Assembly (NCBI GenBank): GCA_030530205.1
Contig: JAUMVK010000009.1
Coordinates: 1 to 64,000 of the forward strand
DNA from: RGIG3701 sp030530205
GTDB taxonomy: Bacteria > Planctomycetota > Planctomycetia > Pirellulales > Thermoguttaceae
Reading direction: 5' to 3'
DNA: 64,000 nucleotides
The translations under genes and the position numbers were made by a program. Position 1 is the stretch's first letter. The number at the start of each line of letters is the position of its first letter. This document shows positions 60,484-64,000 of the stretch, piece by piece. The notes beneath the pieces are model-generated. The model saw only the letters and a list, made by a program, of their open reading frames with translations, had not been told where the DNA came from and made no database searches.

Positions 60484-61484
60484 TGCAGGTCTTTATCCGC
60501 CGCCGACTGAATATCATCCCAACCGATGCCGAATTTTTTGAGGTATTTGCGGAGCCGGTCTGAGTCGTTCGTCGTGGTCTTTTCCAGACGCGACGCGGAA
60601 AAGAGAATGCGCCCTGCTTCCGAGAAATTCTGGACGTGCCGGCAAACCCACAGAACGTCGGCGAGCTGGGAACGGTCGAAACGGTCCAATGCGTTCCAGG
60701 GTTCTTTACCCAAGACATTTTGTGCGAAGACTTGAGCCGTGCTCTCAAGATTTTCAGGGAGACGAATGACAGGTGGCTGACCAGCCCAACGAAGTTTCAG
60801 ACGAGCGATCTCCGCCGCTGCGATTTCAGGAGTGATCTTTCCATCTGATGACTCAAGAAAAGCCAGTCCTGACATGCGTGAAATGGACGCGCGCAGGTCC
60901 CGGAAATTCCCAGTCCAAACGGCTTCCGGAGACTCCGCGAAACGCAAATATTTTTGAAAGCCCGCTTCTGTAAAAATGGCAGTCTTTCCCGCTTTTTCAG
61001 ACCAAAAATTCAGTTCCTGCTCGATCAACTCGGGCAAATCTTCCGGACGATGCGCCAACGCCGGGATGTGAAATGTCCAGACGCTCAGCGTGGCCTGAAG
61101 ATCCGGCAGAAAAACGGGCTTTTCATCCGACTGATTTTCTGTCAGGGACACCCATACCTTCATGGTTGGATTTGCGTCCAGGAAAGAAATCAGTTTGGCT
61201 TGCGAAACGGTTGAAAGACTTTCAATTCCTCGCAAAAAAAGGACTCTTTTCCTTTTTTGCTTTTCGGGCGGTTTTTCAGAAAATTTTTCAAAGAAAGGAT
61301 CTGCCGCGCAGTTGATTTCAAAGAAAAGCGCTTTTTCTGTCCCCAATTTCCGGGCGAGCGTACTCTTCCCTGTTCCTGCAGCACCGATGAGTAAAATCGG
61401 GTCGAGCGTCTCCTGGGCTGCGAACTCCAAAAGGCGCAGGGTTTCGAGAAACTCAGGCTGGCGCGTCACGAAATCAGTTTTCAT
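60480..61484 (-). CDS. RtcR-like AAA+ protein lacking the sigma-54 contact loop and sensor domain
   Basis: This is a 334-aa protein. Walker A is GAAGTGKST (34-42). Where sigma-54 activators have the GAFTGA loop there is only DPFFEKFSEKPPEKQKRKR, and the Walker B Asp-Glu is replaced by Arg-Gly (VLFLRGIE, 81-88). The later part closely resembles RtcR, activator of RNA-repair genes: IPALAHRPEDLPELIEQELNFW, PEAVWTGNFRDLRASISRMSGLA and a C-terminal SEAGRILFSASR..NDSDRLRKYLKKFGI. The N-terminal CARF-like sensor of RtcR is absent. It is probably a repurposed or non-sigma-54 AAA protein. ATG 61484 has GAGG 6 bp upstream and overlaps the glycosyltransferase gene by 11 bp. No rtcB or rtcA is nearby. 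Confidence 0.7.
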   Translation of the reverse strand: MKTDFVTRQPEFLETLRLLEFAAQETLDPILLIGAAGTGKSTLARKLGTEKALFFEINCAADPFFEKFSEKPPEKQKRKRVLFLRGIESLSTVSQAKLISFLDANPTMKVWVSLTENQSDEKPVFLPDLQATLSVWTFHIPALAHRPEDLPELIEQELNFWSEKAGKTAIFTEAGFQKYLRFAESPEAVWTGNFRDLRASISRMSGLAFLESSDGKITPEIAAAEIARLKLRWAGQPPVIRLPENLESTAQVFAQNVLGKEPWNALDRFDRSQLADVLWVCRHVQNFSEAGRILFSASRLEKTTTNDSDRLRKYLKKFGIGWDDIQSAADKDLH

Positions 61485-62202
61485 TCCAAACCTCACGGAA
61501 CCAGGGGGTCGGACGAACCGAGCGCAGGAAATTCGGCGAGTGCCAGCCGTTCACGATTTCGTCGGGATTGGGCCGGCCGTGAAAGACCAGAACGCGCGTT
61601 TCCGCTCCCGGGTGCTTTGCTGGTTGGAAGTAGCCGAGCGGGAAAGTCGGAAGGCAGTGGCATTTGAAACTCTTGCACCAGTTTTCGTCCCAATATTCAA
61701 GCAAACCGTGTTCTTTCAGCCACCACGAAAGATAAGCCTGTTCATTCCGGTGCGAGGCATATACTTCCCGAGTATGGGTCAAATAGTAATCCAGAATCCC
61801 GGTAAACTGGCCGATCTCGAAGCGGAAAACGCTGGAATTGCCAATGTAGTTGTTCAGGTTCCAATCGTTGATGATACGAAACTTCCCCGGCACATCAAAA
61901 AAATCATCGAGAGGTCCCATTATGACCAGATCCAGGTCGAGAAACAGCGCGTTTCCTTTCAAATCTGCCAGTTCTTTTTGATAGACGGTCAGTTTTCTCC
62001 AGCCTCGTTCGGGGAGACTGGGATCCAGGTCCAGCGTTGGCAGAGGCTCAGTCCGTACAGAAGGCTCAATCCCCCGCGGATCATCCGTAAAACAAACGAG
62101 CTGATAATCGCGGTGCATATTGCGCCGGACCATGGCTGCCAGTCGGTTTACGTATTCCGGGCCGAACTTCGTGCCCCACTTCATGCAGATGATGTTTTCC
62201 AT
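61474..62202 (-). CDS. GT8-like/DxD glycosyltransferase
   Basis: This is a 242-aa soluble protein. It starts ENIICMKWGTKFGPEYVNRL, has YQLVCFTDDPRGI, and the DLDLVIMGPLDDFF segment, which supplies a metal-binding DxD in a GT-A fold. Later come NSSVFRFEIGQF and VLVFHGRPNP (with a histidine often used as a metal ligand). It probably adds a sugar to a surface glycan in the cytoplasm. The next gene overlaps its 3' end by 11 bp, so the two are translationally coupled. A hairpin lies just upstream. Confidence 0.75.
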   Translation of the reverse strand: MENIICMKWGTKFGPEYVNRLAAMVRRNMHRDYQLVCFTDDPRGIEPSVRTEPLPTLDLDPSLPERGWRKLTVYQKELADLKGNALFLDLDLVIMGPLDDFFDVPGKFRIINDWNLNNYIGNSSVFRFEIGQFTGILDYYLTHTREVYASHRNEQAYLSWWLKEHGLLEYWDENWCKSFKCHCLPTFPLGYFQPAKHPGAETRVLVFHGRPNPDEIVNGWHSPNFLRSVRPTPWFREVWNEN

Positions 62203-62216
62203 AAACTCATGAATTC

Positions 62217-62278
62217 TGAATTACGAATCGTGAATTACGAACCAGAGAACCAGTTCATAATTCACAATTCATAATTCA
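62217..62278 (-). repeat. AT-rich hairpin upstream of the glycosyltransferase gene
   Basis: The 26-nt arms 62217-62242 and 62253-62278 consist of GAATTATGAATTGTG-like units around a 10-nt loop. The few mismatched positions become G-U pairs in the minus-strand transcript, so RNA folding appears to be preserved. It lies between the isomerase stop and the glycosyltransferase start and is related in style to the 56.6-kb hairpin. Confidence 0.8.
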
Positions 62279-62289
62279 TAATCAAAAAA

Positions 62290-63135
62290 TCATCCCCAGA
62301 CTTCCTTTTTCAGACTCTCGATCAGTTCCATCGCCTGGGAGATCTCGGCTTTCTGGCGTTCCGGTTCGGCCGGGATTTCGCGCTCGATCGTGAGCGGGCC
62401 TTCGTAGCCGATCTCCTTCAGGGTTTCAAGGAAGGCTTTCGCGTTCACGTCGCCCGTCCCGAACGGAACCTCGCAGCCCCAAGTGTCGCCCGGTTTGTCG
62501 GACCATTTCGCGTCTTTGCAGTGGCAGCTGCGCACGTATTTCCCGAGTTTTTTCAGGGCCGGGATCGGTTCGCCGGAGCCGTACAGGATCATGTTGGCCG
62601 GGTCGAAATTGATGAAAATATTATCGCGGCCAACGTCCTGAAGGAACTGGAGCAGACCGTCGGCTTTTTCCTGACCGGTTTCCAGATGGAACGCCTGGCC
62701 CTGGGCTTTCAGGTAGTCGGCCAGCTCAGCCAGCGTCGCGACCAGGTCACGGTAGTCGTCCGAGTCGGTTTCGTGAGGGATGAACCCGATGTGGATCCCG
62801 ATCCGGTCGCAGCCGAGGACTTTGGCGAAGTCGGCGATCTCGCGGATCTCCTGCTTGCGTTCGGCCCGAAGATCAGGCGGAACCAGACCGATCGTTTCGC
62901 GGGTTTTCTGGATGGTGGCGTAGCTTTCGCCTTTGAAATCGCAGAACACGACGGTGATTTTCACGCCGATTTCATTCAGTTTCTCGATGAACTTTTTCGC
63001 GTTTTCTTCCGTTCGCATTTCCTTGTGTGGGCAACAGAGCTGGACCGTGTGGATCCCCAGCTCCTTCACGACTTCCAGACGCACGCCAAGCCCTGCGCCA
63101 ATGCTTGCAAAAACACCAATCGGGTATTTATCCAT
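62290..63135 (-). CDS. Sugar phosphate isomerase/epimerase
   Basis: This is a 281-aa TIM-barrel protein of the AP-endonuclease-2-like family. Features are YPIGVFASIGAGLGVRLEVV, ITVVFCDFKGESYATI, CDRIGIHIGFIPHE, FHLETGQEKADGL, IFINFDPANMILYGSGEP, VRSCHCKDAKW and PLTIEREI, with Glu, Asp and His residues at the barrel top binding the metal. It acts on an unknown keto sugar or polyol. AAAGGA lies 7 bp before ATG 63135. It has a consensus promoter and ends just before the AT-rich hairpin. Confidence 0.92.
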   Translation of the reverse strand: MDKYPIGVFASIGAGLGVRLEVVKELGIHTVQLCCPHKEMRTEENAKKFIEKLNEIGVKITVVFCDFKGESYATIQKTRETIGLVPPDLRAERKQEIREIADFAKVLGCDRIGIHIGFIPHETDSDDYRDLVATLAELADYLKAQGQAFHLETGQEKADGLLQFLQDVGRDNIFINFDPANMILYGSGEPIPALKKLGKYVRSCHCKDAKWSDKPGDTWGCEVPFGTGDVNAKAFLETLKEIGYEGPLTIEREIPAEPERQKAEISQAMELIESLKKEVWG

Positions 63136-63251
63136 GGTTGATTCCTTTATTAAAGGGGGTGGAAATAATTATAATTACGAATTTTGAATTATGAATTAGG
63201 GAAGGGGATGGTTTGATCTGGAAGTGGCAGTCCCCGGCAACCGCTCCGAAT

Positions 63252-63280
63252 ATTTTAACATTTAATGCGTTTTTTGTCAA
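63252..63280 (-). promoter_or_regulatory. Promoter for the 62.3-63.1 kb isomerase gene
   Basis: On the minus strand, TTGACA (63275-63280) and TAAAAT (63252-63257) have 17-bp spacing, about 115 bp upstream of the start codon. The long leader contains AT-rich ATTATAATTACGAATTT-like sequence and no gene. Confidence 0.75.
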
Positions 63281-63288
63281 TACAGGGG

Positions 63289-64000
63289 TCAAAGCGAAAG
63301 CAGGTACTCGATCAGATCCTTCTTTTCCTGTTCCGTGAGTTTCCCGAAATTCCCCTCTGTTTCTCCGTGGCGCCCGACCCAGAGGAGTTCCTCGAGCGTC
63401 GTGTACCGGCCGTCATGCAGGTACGGGGCCGTGCGGTACGTCTCGATGAGCGTCGGCGTGTCGAACATCCCGTCGAAATCCACATCATTCTGAGTCCCCA
63501 CGTCGTGCATTTTCATGTCGGTGAAATACTCGCCGTGATGGCACGCGGAGCAACCGGTTTTCGGGCCGAAAAAGAGCCGCTTGCCTCGTTTGGCCGAGTC
63601 AGTCAGGGTCCCGTCCGGGTTCAGCGCGATGCCGGGGATCGGGCGCAGGGATTTCAAATATTCGTCCACGTCGCAGTATTCCGGCTCGGTCATCCGTTTG
63701 AAATGAATGTGCACGAAACCCGCCCGGGTCGCGGCTTCGCCGGTAGCACGCACGCCCGTGATCATGTTCGGCGGGGTCACGTGCGCGTACAGCATGCTCT
63801 TCGTGTTTTTCGGGTTTTCAACGCCATCGTTCAGAAGGTCCCAGTTGAACCCATCGACGCGGGCGTCCGGGTGGCACGTCACGCACGAATGCCAGTGGTC
63901 CAAAGCGCGTTCACCGTCGAAAAAGTCCTTCATCCCCCGGCGTTTCGCATCCAGCACAGGCGGTTTTTCGCCAAGGGGAAGAATTTCCGGCTGGGTTTCG
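63289..64000 (-). CDS. C-terminal part of a di-haem cytochrome c/peroxidase-like protein (truncated by window)
   Basis: The reading frame is open to the window edge, so the 5' part is missing. The visible 237 residues contain two c-type haem sites, CVTCH and CSACH. Each lies in the context of the planctomycetal cytochrome c peroxidase/MauG-like module (RRGMKDFFDGERALDHWHSC..DGFNWDLLNDGVENPKNTKSM, KRGKRLFFGPKTGCSACHHGEYFTDMKMHDVGT, FDTPTLIETYRTAPYLHDGRYTTLEELL). It would act in the periplasm, probably in electron transfer or peroxide reduction. The frame-internal GTG at 63957 is not a plausible real start, as coding continues beyond it. Confidence 0.85.
   Translation of the reverse strand, partial: ETQPEILPLGEKPPVLDAKRRGMKDFFDGERALDHWHSCVTCHPDARVDGFNWDLLNDGVENPKNTKSMLYAHVTPPNMITGVRATGEAATRAGFVHIHFKRMTEPEYCDVDEYLKSLRPIPGIALNPDGTLTDSAKRGKRLFFGPKTGCSACHHGEYFTDMKMHDVGTQNDVDFDGMFDTPTLIETYRTAPYLHDGRYTTLEELLWVGRHGETEGNFGKLTEQEKKDLIEYLLSL

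Overview
The window looks like a chromosomal piece of a Planctomycetota bacterium, probably a heterotrophic, glycan-degrading relative of the Pirellulales/Thermoguttaceae type. This is an inference from gene content. The pointers are a DUF1559 pseudopilin with the C-terminal H-X9-DG motif, an HzsA-related multidomain protein with CxxCH haem motifs, a DUF4159 protein with prenyltransferase-like repeats, a degenerate YhaO/YhaN (SbcD/SbcC-like) pair, many secreted sugar-active enzymes, and a large autotransporter. Shine-Dalgarno sites are common, and several promoters match TTGACA-17-TATAAT or TAAAAT closely. I saw no rRNA, tRNA, CRISPR array, integrase or transposase gene.

Layout. 1-3.7 kb: pseudopilin, M14-like carboxypeptidase and a BNR-type secreted protein. 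3.9-10 kb: a 2025-aa autotransporter with five 111-bp tandem repeats. 10-17 kb (minus strand): membrane-anchored WD40 protein and the YhaN/YhaO-like pair. 17-20.4 kb: RNase III, a GT2 glycosyltransferase and a GT-C-like membrane protein. 20.5-23.2 kb: glycerol kinase with a repeat-derived insertion, then a GH10 xylanase. 23.2-30.2 kb (minus): a polyferredoxin/HzsA-like reading frame and a lone flhA. 30.4-36.6 kb: Tat-exported metallophosphoesterase, a small unknown protein, then an alpha-amylase-family enzyme, surE and a Tat-exported aldo/keto reductase with ferredoxin motifs. 36.6-43.7 kb (minus): a lyase - Na+/solute symporter - GHL10 hydrolase - FG-GAP set, apparently driven by a perfect consensus promoter. 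44-49.5 kb: sugar isomerase/epimerase, lactonase, sialidase-like protein and an esterase fused to a beta-propeller. 49.5-55.3 kb (minus): DUF4159 protein, DHHW/AlgX-like protein, enolase-superfamily enzyme, acidic-repeat membrane protein. 55.6-60.5 kb: galE, a BASS-like transporter and bioB-bioD-bioA. 60.5-64 kb (minus): an RtcR-like AAA protein that has lost key motifs, a glycosyltransferase, a sugar isomerase and the 3' part of a di-haem cytochrome gene.

The most unusual layer is repetitive DNA. A short palindrome (core ACGACGCTTCCAGCGTCGT) lies inside three protein-coding genes, glpK, the HzsA-like gene and flhA, and is read in two different frames. It also forms the termini of a roughly 255-bp nested inverted-repeat element at 47379-47633. 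Two other hairpin families occupy intergenic gaps: a GC-rich unit at 23.2 and 39.1-39.2 kb, and an AT-rich one at 56.6 and 62.2 kb.
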